This document shows positions 1-8,883 of a DNA stretch of 54,151 nt, piece after piece; the stretch's first letter is position 1; every line of letters starts with the position of its first letter. The notes beneath the pieces were generated by a model. It was not told where the DNA came from. It saw nothing but the letters and a program-made list of their open reading frames with translations, and searched no databases. This DNA is from Lachnospiraceae bacterium (GTDB lineage Bacteria; Bacillota; Clostridia; Lachnospirales; Lachnospiraceae). Both the position numbers and the translations under genes were made by a program. The stretch lies in NCBI GenBank assembly GCA_022799175.1, contig JAAWNY010000015.1, positions 1 to 54,151 of the forward strand. The letters are read 5' to 3'.

Positions 1-155
1 TATACATTGTCTGAGCGGAGCGAGTTTGTATATTTTCGTTTCGTTTTTAGCAAAAGTCAGGGATTTTAGGAATTCTTAATCTCGAAACCGGAAAAAGGAA
101 CAGACGATTGCCCAGTGCGTTTCGTCCCTCTTCCTTGGCGTACCTTTTGTCAATT
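1..155 (+). repeat. Palindromic repeat, copy A (cut by window start)
   Basis: This is the right half of the dispersed palindromic repeat. It opens in the central hairpin (TATACATTGTCTGAGC...) and continues through the inner right arm to the outer right arm, ending at GGCGTACCTTTTGTCA. Bases 1-38 are identical to the last 38 bases of the window. The outer arm (about 102-137) does not pair well with the left arm of the copy that ends the window, so the two half-copies probably belong to different elements. Confidence 0.85.
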
Positions 156-215
156 CCCAATTTTTCTCAGACGCCTCTATAAAAATGCTTGGATCTACAT
201 ATCAACAACCTCATT

Positions 216-869
216 TTAACCTTCATACTGCAACAACCTCGCCGCAAACTCTTCATAAAAATCCCGATCATCTGCAAATGGCTGCAAATAAAAATCCTTC
301 AACAGCCTCATACACACCATTCTCGCCCATTCTCCGTCCGGTTCCTCTTTTATCTGCTCTTGCTGCTTTTTCAAAAATTTATGCCATGCGAATACAAACC
401 ACTCATATCGGGAAAACTGCGGTATTCCCATCCACTTTTTCACCTTTACTTTTCCACGATTCTGCCGGTGACATTCCTTTGTCTGCAAAAAATACCAAAA
501 TCTGTTGTCTTCATAAATACGTCCTAAAGGAAACAAACGACAAAATCCCGGACGGAAAGGATGAATCGCACAGCGGCCCTCATCATTTAAAAACCCGCAC
601 TGCTCTTTCTCTCCTGCCATCTTGATATTCGGCAGAACCAACCCGTCCACCACGTTCAACTCCAATACAGAATTTAAAAGCTGCTCAAAAGTCAGGGAAA
701 GCCCTTTTGTCAATTCTCGCACATCATAAGGATCCAGAATCACGGAAGTTCCCATACCCTCGCAGCAGGAAAAACATCCTTGACAACCGCCACAATCTAC
801 CCGCACCATATCATTCGCTTCATAACGCTTTCCGTCCGAAATCTCTGTCAGATCAATTTCCCGCCTCAT
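216..869 (-). CDS. YkgJ-type cysteine-cluster protein (putative Zn/Fe-binding)
   Basis: A 217-residue cytosolic protein with the cysteine pattern of the YkgJ/CxxCxxCC family. Cys26, 29, 32, 35 and 36 form a tight N-terminal group (CGGCQGCFSCC) and Cys91, 100, 110 and 133 follow. Family members are thought to bind zinc or an iron-sulfur cluster, but no reaction is established. It starts five bases after the stop of nagB on the same strand. No strong ribosome site precedes the ATG, so translation is probably coupled to nagB. Nothing in it suggests a role in amino-sugar use, so the link may only be shared transcription. The family call is firm and the function unknown. Confidence 0.8.
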   Translation of the reverse strand: MRREIDLTEISDGKRYEANDMVRVDCGGCQGCFSCCEGMGTSVILDPYDVRELTKGLSLTFEQLLNSVLELNVVDGLVLPNIKMAGEKEQCGFLNDEGRCAIHPFRPGFCRLFPLGRIYEDNRFWYFLQTKECHRQNRGKVKVKKWMGIPQFSRYEWFVFAWHKFLKKQQEQIKEEPDGEWARMVCMRLLKDFYLQPFADDRDFYEEFAARLLQYEG

Positions 870-874
870 ATTGC

Positions 875-1618
875 TTATTGTTCCAATCGTTCCATCAATT
901 TTGACAGCGCGGCCTCATCTCCCACCAGAGTGACGTCACTATGGAACTGCAAAATGGATGCCGGAACTTCCGGAGTCACCGGTCCACAGAATGCCTGTGC
1001 CACGATATCTGCTTTTCCTTCCCCAGATACAATAATCAGGATCTTCTTTGCCTGCATAATGTTACCGATCCCCATCGTATATGCCTGCCTGGGCACATCC
1101 TCCTCTTTTTCAAAAAACCGCTTATTGGCCTCGATCGTGCTGGCCGCCAAATCTACACAGTGCGTTTCCTTTTCGAAAATTGGCGCCGGTTCATTAAAGC
1201 CAATATGACCATTATTTCCCAATCCCAAAAGCTGCAGATCTACCGGTCCCTCTCTGCGAATGATCGCATTATATTCTGTACATGCTTTTTGGCTGTCCTT
1301 TGCCAGTCCGTCTGGCACAAATGTACGGCTCTTATCAATATTCACATGATCAAAAAAGTGGATATTCATAAAATAACGATAACTCTGATCATTTTCCCCG
1401 GAAAGTCCCTTGTACTCGTCCAAATTTACGGAAGTCACCTTCGAAAAATCCAGCTCTCCCGCCTCATAACGACGAATCAGCTCCTGATAGGTACCCACCG
1501 GAGAAGAGCCAGTAGCCAACCCCAACACACTATCTGGTTTCAAAATCACCTGTGCCCCAAGGATCCCTGCCGCACGGCGGCTCATCGCCTCATAATCTTT
1601 CTCACAATAAATCTTCAT
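875..1618 (-). CDS. nagB: Glucosamine-6-phosphate deaminase
   Basis: Converts glucosamine-6-phosphate to fructose-6-phosphate and ammonia, bringing amino sugars into glycolysis in the cytosol. At 247 residues it has normal family length. Visible motifs are the phosphate loop GLATGSSPVGTY (33-44), the catalytic region NLDEYKGL (from 65) and the signature GLGNNGHIGFNEP (132-144). The ATG follows AAAGGAGGTTACAGC, a strong ribosome site. Its own promoter lies at 1652-1681. No nagA is present in the window. The Cys-cluster gene follows five bases downstream, and the LysR gene is divergent. Confidence 0.95.
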   Translation of the reverse strand: MKIYCEKDYEAMSRRAAGILGAQVILKPDSVLGLATGSSPVGTYQELIRRYEAGELDFSKVTSVNLDEYKGLSGENDQSYRYFMNIHFFDHVNIDKSRTFVPDGLAKDSQKACTEYNAIIRREGPVDLQLLGLGNNGHIGFNEPAPIFEKETHCVDLAASTIEANKRFFEKEEDVPRQAYTMGIGNIMQAKKILIIVSGEGKADIVAQAFCGPVTPEVPASILQFHSDVTLVGDEAALSKLMERLEQ

Positions 1619-1651
1619 GCTGTAACCTCCTTTAAATTATCGCTTTTAACT

Positions 1652-1681
1652 ATTATAAGGGAAAGAAGGGATGCCCGTCAA
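1652..1681 (-). promoter_or_regulatory. Predicted sigma-A promoter of nagB
   Basis: On the minus strand TTGACG (1676-1681) and TATAAT (1652-1657) are 18 bases apart, about 33 bases before the nagB start codon. Read by eye. Confidence 0.65.
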
Positions 1682-1802
1682 TGCCTACGGTTCATAACAG
1701 CACAGGAAACCCTTGCTTTTATCTATCATTTACTGACAACATCCGTCCCTCTTCCTCTCTTACCAACGTGCCTACAAGAAAACGCCCTTATAATTTTACC
1801 AG

Positions 1803-1845
1803 TTTACAACCCCTCCTTTTGTGAGGTATACTAAGAACACTTAGT
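1803..1845 (+). promoter_or_regulatory. Predicted lysR promoter with overlapping palindrome
   Basis: TTTACA (1803-1808) and TATACT (1827-1832) are 18 bases apart. A perfect inverted repeat, ACTAAG-AACA-CTTAGT, spans 1830-1845 and overlaps the -10 box and start site. That position would suit autorepression by the LysR protein encoded just downstream; this role is inferred. Confidence 0.5.
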
Positions 1846-1899
1846 AACACTTTTGCCTGAATCATATCCTCTGTTCTGTTAAAAGAAAAGGAGTTTCCC

Positions 1900-2805
1900 A
1901 TGGATCAAAATCTCTCCCAATACCGCATATTCCACGCGGTAGCCCAGACCGGCAATATCTCCAAAGCTGCCCGTGAACTATATATCAGCCAGCCTGCCAT
2001 CAGCAAATCCATCAGCAAACTAGAAGACAGTCTGCACACCACGCTGTTTATCCGCAATTCCCGTGGCGTCCAGCTGACAGAAGAAGGCAAGATTCTATTC
2101 CGTCATACACAAACGGCCTTTGAAGAACTTGCTTATGGAGAACAAGAATTGTACCGTATTCGTGAATTCCATTTAGGACACATCCATATCGGCGTCAGTA
2201 ATACTTTGTGCCGTTTTATCCTGTTACCTTATTTAAAAGGATTTATTGAAAAATATCCACATATTAAGATAACGATTGAGAGTCAGTCCAGTATCCATAC
2301 GCTTACCATGCTAGAACAACAGCGCATTGATATTGGTCTCATCGCCAAACCGGAAAATTCAAAAAATCTGACTTTTTTCCCTGTCATGGAGATAGAAGAC
2401 ATCTTCGTCGCCTCCCCCAGTTACCTGGAAAATCTGGCTCTTCGGGAAGGCCATGGCACTGATATTTTTCAAACGGGTAACATCATGCTTTTAGACAAGC
2501 ATAATATCACCCGTAATTATATTGATGATTATATGAGCGCCAATCATATAGAGGCGAACAATCTGCTGCAGGTCACCACCATGGATCTGTTGATCGAGTT
2601 TGCCCGTATCGGACTTGGCATTGGCTGCGTTATTCGAGAATTCGTAAAAGAAGATCTAAAAAACGGCCAGTTAATTGAAATTCCTCTGGGAAATCCCATC
2701 CGCAAACGAACCATCGGCTTCGCCTGTTGTCCTGGCCATACTTCCAAGGCACTGACCACTTTTATCCAATTTTGCTGCCCTACCGTTACACCGTCAGTCA
2801 TATAA
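1900..2805 (+). CDS. LysR-family transcriptional regulator
   Basis: A 301-residue DNA-binding regulator. The N-terminal winged helix-turn-helix is clear (about residues 5-65, including ISKAARELYISQPAISKSI). It is followed by a periplasmic-binding-protein-like effector domain that starts near residue 90. The ATG has AAAGGAG seven bases upstream. The gene is divergent from nagB and convergent with the next gene, their 3' ends overlapping by 12 bases. Which genes it controls cannot be read from the sequence. The shared nagB-lysR intergenic region makes nagB a candidate, and the palindrome at 1830-1845 suggests autoregulation. Confidence 0.93.
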   Translation: MDQNLSQYRIFHAVAQTGNISKAARELYISQPAISKSISKLEDSLHTTLFIRNSRGVQLTEEGKILFRHTQTAFEELAYGEQELYRIREFHLGHIHIGVSNTLCRFILLPYLKGFIEKYPHIKITIESQSSIHTLTMLEQQRIDIGLIAKPENSKNLTFFPVMEIEDIFVASPSYLENLALREGHGTDIFQTGNIMLLDKHNITRNYIDDYMSANHIEANNLLQVTTMDLLIEFARIGLGIGCVIREFVKEDLKNGQLIEIPLGNPIRKRTIGFACCPGHTSKALTTFIQFCCPTVTPSVI

Positions 2806-3309
2806 ATTAAAATTTTCTCCTACTGCCGCCTTTACCTGACCACTTTTCCGATTCACTTCATAATGATTCAAAATCTGATCCTGATTCGGTCCGATCACAA
2901 TGCGAACAGACATATTGATGATATTTTCGTTTCGCCAGTCCTCCCGAACCACCACCGGATACTCTTCGTTCTGATAATGCCCCATTTTTTTGATGGCGTT
3001 CTCCAAAAGGTAAACCACGGCCTCCGAATCCAAAGCTGGACGGCGTATCCAACTTCCATCTTTCTCATCCATCTTATACCAAAGGCCATCTTCAGATGCC
3101 TGAATCCAACCGGTTTTCATCATACCGTTCTCATCATAATAGTACCAGCATTTATCTTCCTCTTTCCAACCAGTCTCGCTTCTTTTCTCAGGATTCTGTG
3201 TTGCCAGCTCGTCCGCATAAGCGGGAACGCCGATCAAAACCGCCGCCAACGCCACACACACTATCTTCCTTATCTCTCTGCTGTTTTTTGTCCAAATATC
3301 TCTCTTCAT
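2794..3309 (-). CDS. Secreted protein with cell-wall-binding-like repeats
   Basis: About 171 residues from the chosen ATG, which gives a classic signal peptide: basic MKRDIW..., a hydrophobic stretch, then cleavage near AYADE. The mature part has two aromatic/glycine repeats (CWYYYDENGMMKTGWIQ and a following LWYKMDEKDGSW unit) like the choline- or wall-binding repeats of Gram-positive surface proteins. The C-terminal half (about 90-171) is not recognised. AAAGGA lies 12 bases before this ATG. A longer frame back to 3447 adds residues with no sensible signal sequence. The similar repeats in the transglutaminase-like protein at 35 kb suggest the same anchoring mode. Confidence 0.7.
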   Translation of the reverse strand: MKRDIWTKNSREIRKIVCVALAAVLIGVPAYADELATQNPEKRSETGWKEEDKCWYYYDENGMMKTGWIQASEDGLWYKMDEKDGSWIRRPALDSEAVVYLLENAIKKMGHYQNEEYPVVVREDWRNENIINMSVRIVIGPNQDQILNHYEVNRKSGQVKAAVGENFNLYD

Positions 3310-3495
3310 TTTTATATCCATTCCTTTCTCTTCGCTCAGGCACAAAACGTCATGAAAATAACTTCTCATTTTCAATCTTTGCTCTTCCTCTCTTCCCTCC
3401 TCACAATCGCTCTCCACAAAAAGCAAAACAAGGGAAAGCCAAGGCATTCTCTGCCTTTGCTCCCCCCTATTGCCAATTCATAATATCCCAATCGA

Positions 3496-5096
<1,601 letters not shown>

Positions 5097-5127
5097 GGTA
5101 TTTCACCCTTTCTCTCACGTTCATATA

Positions 5128-5156
5128 ATCATAGCAATCCTGGTGCCGTTTGTCAA
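5128..5156 (-). promoter_or_regulatory. Predicted sigma-A promoter of ilvN-ilvC
   Basis: On the minus strand a perfect TTGACA (5151-5156) and TATGAT (5128-5133) are separated by 17 bases, about 31 bases before the ilvN start. No leader peptide, T-box or attenuator fits between promoter and gene. Confidence 0.75.
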
Positions 5157-5222
5157 CTAAATAAAAGGAATGTGAGGGATTCCCTCTGGTTATGGGTAAG
5201 CCAAAAAAAATATTGCCAAATA

Positions 5223-5520
5223 CAATATCAATTAAGATGAGGAACCGAGAAAAGCAGCCCAGGAAGAGGGGAGAAAAGCAGCGGGAAATCATCTGCGGAA
5301 TTTTGACTTTGCAGAGATTTAGAAGTCCTTAAATCCCTGAATTGAGCGTTGAAACGAAAATATACACTGTCCGAGCGGAGCGAGTTTGTATATTTTCGTT
5401 TCGCTTTTAGCGAAAGTCAGGGGTTTTAGGAATTCTTAATCTCGAAACTGGAAAAAGGAGCAGAAGATTTCCCGTTGCTTTTCTCCCCTCTTCCTGGCCG
5501 TACCTTTTATCACTACTTAA
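5223..5520 (+). repeat. Palindromic repeat, copy B (full length)
   Basis: The most complete forward copy. The left end is CAATATCAATTAAGATGAGG, then the outer left arm (about 5259-5296), inner left arm, central hairpin (5355-5399), inner right arm, outer right arm (about 5461-5498) and the right end GTACCTTTTATCACTACTTAA. The outer arms pair over about 37 bases with two mismatches. The inner arms pair imperfectly around TCCTTAAATCCCTGA and TCAGGGGTTTTAGGA. The short frame at 5089-5292 runs into it and is not a gene. Confidence 0.9.
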
Positions 5521-5596
5521 ATAAATACCATTCCTCACAAAATAAATCCTCCAGCATAAAAAGTAATGATTTTGACATCGATCTAGGAAATCACTC

Positions 5597-5625
5597 TATA
5601 CAGAACCTAACTTTTCCCGTATAAT
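5597..5625 (+). promoter_or_regulatory. Possible promoter of the lipoprotein gene
   Basis: A perfect TATAAT (5620-5625) has a weak TATACA (5597-5602) 17 bases upstream. A TTGACA also occurs at 5572-5577 but is paired only with a poor -10. Either could drive the lipoprotein gene at 5692. Confidence 0.4.
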
Positions 5626-5691
5626 AAAAAAAGTCTTTCCCGCTGCTTTGCAGGGGAAAACAGCAGAACGTTTAACAGGAGGTTATAGAAA

Positions 5692-6282
5692 ATGAGACAA
5701 ATGAAAAAAGGACTTACCAGGCTCATCCTTGCGACGATGATGACACTAAGTTTGTGTGCGTGTTCTTCTGGCGGTGGGACTGCACCGATACTGACTGTGG
5801 CAGGGAAGGAAGTCATTTTAGGTGATACAGGGGCAAACGTATTCCCTCTGACGGAATTTGAGATGACGATTCCAGGGGAAGGGCTCCCCATAGGAAAGAT
5901 GCCGGGCAAAAGCTGGTTATCTACGTTTATGTCCCTGAAAAAAGATGGCAGTTCCTACGCCTATCTATATGTATACAATCCCGGGAGGGAGGAAGAGGTG
6001 GTTACTTTTGCCACAATTTACAAGCTTTCTTTCACCATGCACACAGAAGATTCAGAATCAAGCCACTGGGCAGAGGATAATGTGCTGGTCAATGGCGTCA
6101 ATTACTTTGGGATGGATGCAAATGGCGTCAAAGAGACCATGACACAATTCAAAGCGCTTTCGGAGGATGACGATTATCTGTCCTATAAAGACGGAAAATA
6201 CACCTATCGTTTCGATCTTGACGATAACGGGATCGTAGAAGAGGTGGAGGTGGAGATGAAAATTGACAAAAGCTATCACTGA
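5692..6282 (+). CDS. Predicted lipoprotein of unknown function
   Basis: A 196-residue exported protein with a type II signal peptide: basic start, hydrophobic core, and lipobox LCAC with Cys24 as the lipid-bearing residue. A short Ser/Gly linker follows. The mature domain is soluble and mixed alpha/beta in appearance, with a conserved-looking tail of acidic residues (FDLDDNGIVEEVEVEM). No family recognised. The ATG is preceded by AGGAGG eight bases upstream. The gene is convergent with the FMN oxidase gene, 18 bases apart, with no clear terminator between them. Repeat copy B lies about 170 bases upstream. Confidence 0.75.
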   Translation: MRQMKKGLTRLILATMMTLSLCACSSGGGTAPILTVAGKEVILGDTGANVFPLTEFEMTIPGEGLPIGKMPGKSWLSTFMSLKKDGSSYAYLYVYNPGREEEVVTFATIYKLSFTMHTEDSESSHWAEDNVLVNGVNYFGMDANGVKETMTQFKALSEDDDYLSYKDGKYTYRFDLDDNGIVEEVEVEMKIDKSYH

Positions 6283-6300
6283 TCCGTCAAAAGGCAGAAT

Positions 6301-7317
6301 TTACCGCCAAATCATATCCGGGGTGATCTCTGCCAGTGTATGAGCTCCGCACATAGCCATGGTATCCTTAAGTTCTGTGCCCAAACGGGTAATCAGCTCG
6401 TTCACGCCCTCTTGTGCCCCGCCGTAGACCGCAGTTACAAAAGGACGACCAATCAGAACTCCATCTGCCCCCAATGCCAGCGCCTTAAAAATATCCGTAC
6501 CGCTGCGGATGCCTCCGTCTACCAGTACCGTCATCGTATCCCCCACCGCTTTTGCAATCGCTGGCAGTACTTCTGCTGTCGCCGGACATTGATCCAGTAC
6601 CCGTCCGCCATGGTTGGATACCACGACAGCGGCGGCTCCAGCTTCTTTCGCTTTCAAAGCACCTCTGACTGTCAGGATCCCCTTGACAATAAAGGGCAAC
6701 CCCGCCTCCTGGATGATCTGTGACAATTCCTCTGTGGCCTTGCTTCCTGCTGGCGGGGTCATGTTCTTTAAAAAGGGCAAACCAGCAGCATCAATATCCA
6801 TGGCAACGGCAAAGGTTTGAGACTCTCTCACCTGCTTTAACTTCTCTCGGATAGTATCCAAATTCCAGGGCTTTATCGTGGGAACTCCCCGCCCACCCTC
6901 CGCTTTAATGACGGATGTCGCCGCCTGCATCACCTCCGGATCGGTTCCATCCCCGGTAAAAGCAGCAATGCCGGCCTTCGCACAAGCGGCAACCAGAATC
7001 TCATTATATTGCCTGTCCCCATATTTTTCCCCATAATGCAGCTTTACCGCCCCTACCGGACCGGCAAAAAACGGATAAGCAAATTCCTGGCCAAACAAAT
7101 GACAACGGGTATCCACAGGTCGATTCTCGCAAATTGTATCCATCAACACACGAATTTCTTTCCATTTATCATAATTGCGAATGGCTGTGTCTCCCGCCCC
7201 CTTTGCCCCTGGTCCCGGAATCTGATTCCTGCAAGCGCGCCCGTTGCAAATCTCACAACCTTTGCAATATGGTCCCAGACAAATTCTCGCCTGCTCAAGC
7301 ACTTCTCTTTGTGTCAT
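6301..7317 (-). CDS. FMN-dependent alpha-hydroxy-acid oxidizing protein with N-terminal Cys cluster
   Basis: Family of lactate/glycolate oxidase and lactate dehydrogenases: a flavin TIM barrel that oxidises 2-hydroxy acids. About 338 residues. C-terminal signatures are clear: VVVSNHGGRVLDQ with the catalytic His, LVDGGIRSGTDIFKALALGA and VLIGRPF for FMN phosphate. Residues about 10-30 hold CKGCEICNGRAC before a GPG motif, absent from classical aerobic oxidases and possibly a metal or Fe-S site. GAGGAGG nine bases before the chosen ATG sets the start; longer frames overlap acylphosphatase. It is the last gene of the flavodoxin/acylphosphatase operon. In an anaerobe the acceptor may not be oxygen. 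Confidence 0.85.
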   Translation of the reverse strand: MTQREVLEQARICLGPYCKGCEICNGRACRNQIPGPGAKGAGDTAIRNYDKWKEIRVLMDTICENRPVDTRCHLFGQEFAYPFFAGPVGAVKLHYGEKYGDRQYNEILVAACAKAGIAAFTGDGTDPEVMQAATSVIKAEGGRGVPTIKPWNLDTIREKLKQVRESQTFAVAMDIDAAGLPFLKNMTPPAGSKATEELSQIIQEAGLPFIVKGILTVRGALKAKEAGAAAVVVSNHGGRVLDQCPATAEVLPAIAKAVGDTMTVLVDGGIRSGTDIFKALALGADGVLIGRPFVTAVYGGAQEGVNELITRLGTELKDTMAMCGAHTLAEITPDMIWR

Positions 7318-7373
7318 TGATATAATCCTCCTCTTCTCCATTGCCATCCTTCTGGTAACGGGAACTTCGACTC

Positions 7374-7646
7374 TCAGTTTGCCATCTGAAACCCTCGCTC
7401 CTCCTTCAGCTCCATATCCGCTGTTTCCATATCTTCGATCCGAATATAGGGCTGCTTGTGAAGCATCGATACCAAATCCCAGATCACACGCTCCTCGCCC
7501 TGTGCCTCCAGTTCTACCCGGCCATCCCAAAGATTCTGAACATATCCCGTAAGCCCCAGCCCCTGCGCGATTCGACATGCCTGAAACCGAAACCCCACCC
7601 CCTGCACACGGCCGGAAAAATAAAAATGTTTCCGTATCTTCGCCAT
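7374..7646 (-). CDS. acyP: Acylphosphatase
   Basis: Hydrolyses the carboxyl-phosphate bond of acyl phosphates such as acetyl phosphate or 1,3-bisphosphoglycerate. At 90 residues it has standard length. The signature GRVQGVGFR ends in the catalytic Arg20, and the second catalytic residue Asn38 is present in GYVQNLWDG. The final strand residues of the ferredoxin-like fold follow. It starts 13 bases after the EFR1 gene and ends 56 bases before the FMN oxidase gene, so the three form one transcription unit. Confidence 0.93.
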   Translation of the reverse strand: MAKIRKHFYFSGRVQGVGFRFQACRIAQGLGLTGYVQNLWDGRVELEAQGEERVIWDLVSMLHKQPYIRIEDMETADMELKEERGFQMAN

Positions 7647-7659
7647 TCCCTCATACTCC

Positions 7660-8442
7660 CTATGAAATAAAAAACTCTGCTTCTTTTCGCTCTTTACAGA
7701 CTTTTTTCAGTCTTTGCGTCACTGCCAATAACATCATTGCATTGATTTTGCGCGCTCCCGACGGACATTGTTTCACGCAGCGCATGCAGGCAATGCAACG
7801 CTCTGTGTCCGTAATTCGCGGGTCTGTCCGCGAGATTGCCTGTACCGGACACTTTCGGATACAAGCACCACATTTTTTGCAGGAGGAGCCCACCTTGATC
7901 TTAAAAGGCACTCCATGGAACTTCCGAAATGGTCTATGCCCTGGTACCTTTAAATCTCCGATTCGATAATTGCTAGACAACTCCCAGAACCGTCGCCCCA
8001 GTTCCCTGCCAAATTGCTTTAACCGCTTGCGATCCGCCTTATCCGGCCGTCCTGACGCAATCTTGCGCACAATATTGTGCTCCGCCGGCACGGCAGCCGC
8101 CGCCAGTGGACAAAAACCCTGTCTTAACAGAATCAACTTCAGTTCCAGAAGTGCATCCTCATAAGCACGATTCCCATATGTGACCACCAATACGGCTGCC
8201 GTTTTTCGACCATGAAGCTTTTTTAGCCGTTCCGTGGCCGTCGCTGGCACTCGCCCCCCGTAGACTGGCACTCCGATAACCACAGCCTCATTCTCCATAA
8301 AATGATACTCTGGCCGTCGCCCGGCATTCGTTAAATCCAGCCGCTCCTGTTTCCAGGGAAGTTGCCCGGCAATCAGTTCCACAGCCATCTTCGTATTGCC
8401 TGTGGGACTAAAATACACACTGGTAATCTGCTTGATATTCAT
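7660..8442 (-). CDS. EFR1-type flavodoxin/ferredoxin fusion
   Basis: A 260-residue electron-transfer protein. The N-terminal flavodoxin-like domain has the phosphate loop SPTGNTK (12-18). Two [4Fe-4S] motifs lie near the C-terminus: Cys188/191/194/198 (CKKCGACIRKC) and Cys216/219/222/226 (CIACMRCVKQC). This order matches the EFR1 family common in Clostridia, for which partners are generally unknown. The ATG at 8442 has AGGAGG in good position, and an upstream in-frame methionine adds only eight unlikely residues. It leads the acyP and hydroxy-acid oxidase genes, so it may carry electrons for that flavoenzyme; this link is inferred. Confidence 0.88.
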   Translation of the reverse strand: MNIKQITSVYFSPTGNTKMAVELIAGQLPWKQERLDLTNAGRRPEYHFMENEAVVIGVPVYGGRVPATATERLKKLHGRKTAAVLVVTYGNRAYEDALLELKLILLRQGFCPLAAAAVPAEHNIVRKIASGRPDKADRKRLKQFGRELGRRFWELSSNYRIGDLKVPGHRPFRKFHGVPFKIKVGSSCKKCGACIRKCPVQAISRTDPRITDTERCIACMRCVKQCPSGARKINAMMLLAVTQRLKKVCKERKEAEFFIS

Positions 8443-8486
8443 TGCTTCACCCTCCTGAACTGTCATTCCGTATCGTTAGACATACG

Positions 8487-8777
8487 CTAAAAATGTCCCT
8501 CTTCAAACTCTTTGTTCAGCCAATCTACCGCCTCCCAGAGCCCTTCCTCACAAAAGGAAAAATCTTTTCCATGCTTCTTATCCGCCTCCGTCACTTCATA
8601 ATTAAACGGCTCTGGCCAAATCACCGCCTCCAGCACAGTCTTTGTCTCTGCAGATGCTTCCCCCTCATGCGACTCTCGCTCTTGCTTCTGCAAAAGATAA
8701 CGCATCCCCTGAAAACTCCCGGTAAACCGGCTCTTCTTCAAAAAAGCAAAAGAAATCTGACCATGTAAATCAATCAT
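8487..8777 (-). CDS. Small hypothetical protein
   Basis: About 96 residues from MIDLHGQISF, with GGAGAG seven to eight bases before the ATG. A start at 8801 is possible but lacks a good ribosome site. The protein is soluble and acidic towards the C-terminus, has no Cys pair, signal peptide or membrane segment, and I do not recognise a family. It lies 44 bases before the EFR1 gene and may be the first gene of that operon. Confidence 0.6.
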   Translation of the reverse strand: MIDLHGQISFAFLKKSRFTGSFQGMRYLLQKQERESHEGEASAETKTVLEAVIWPEPFNYEVTEADKKHGKDFSFCEEGLWEAVDWLNKEFEEGHF

Positions 8778-8883
8778 TATTCTCTCTCCATCCAATGCCA
8801 TTTATCCTATCCAGTCTGATGCCATTTTACCCAGATTTCGTCCAAATGTCTACCCATAAAATACAAAAACATCTTTTCTTATC

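Noticed and set aside
5223-5520. CRISPR array or known small RNA as explanation for the repeats
   Set aside because: Copies are kilobases apart, have no regular spacers or cas genes, and do not match any RNA class I can recognise.
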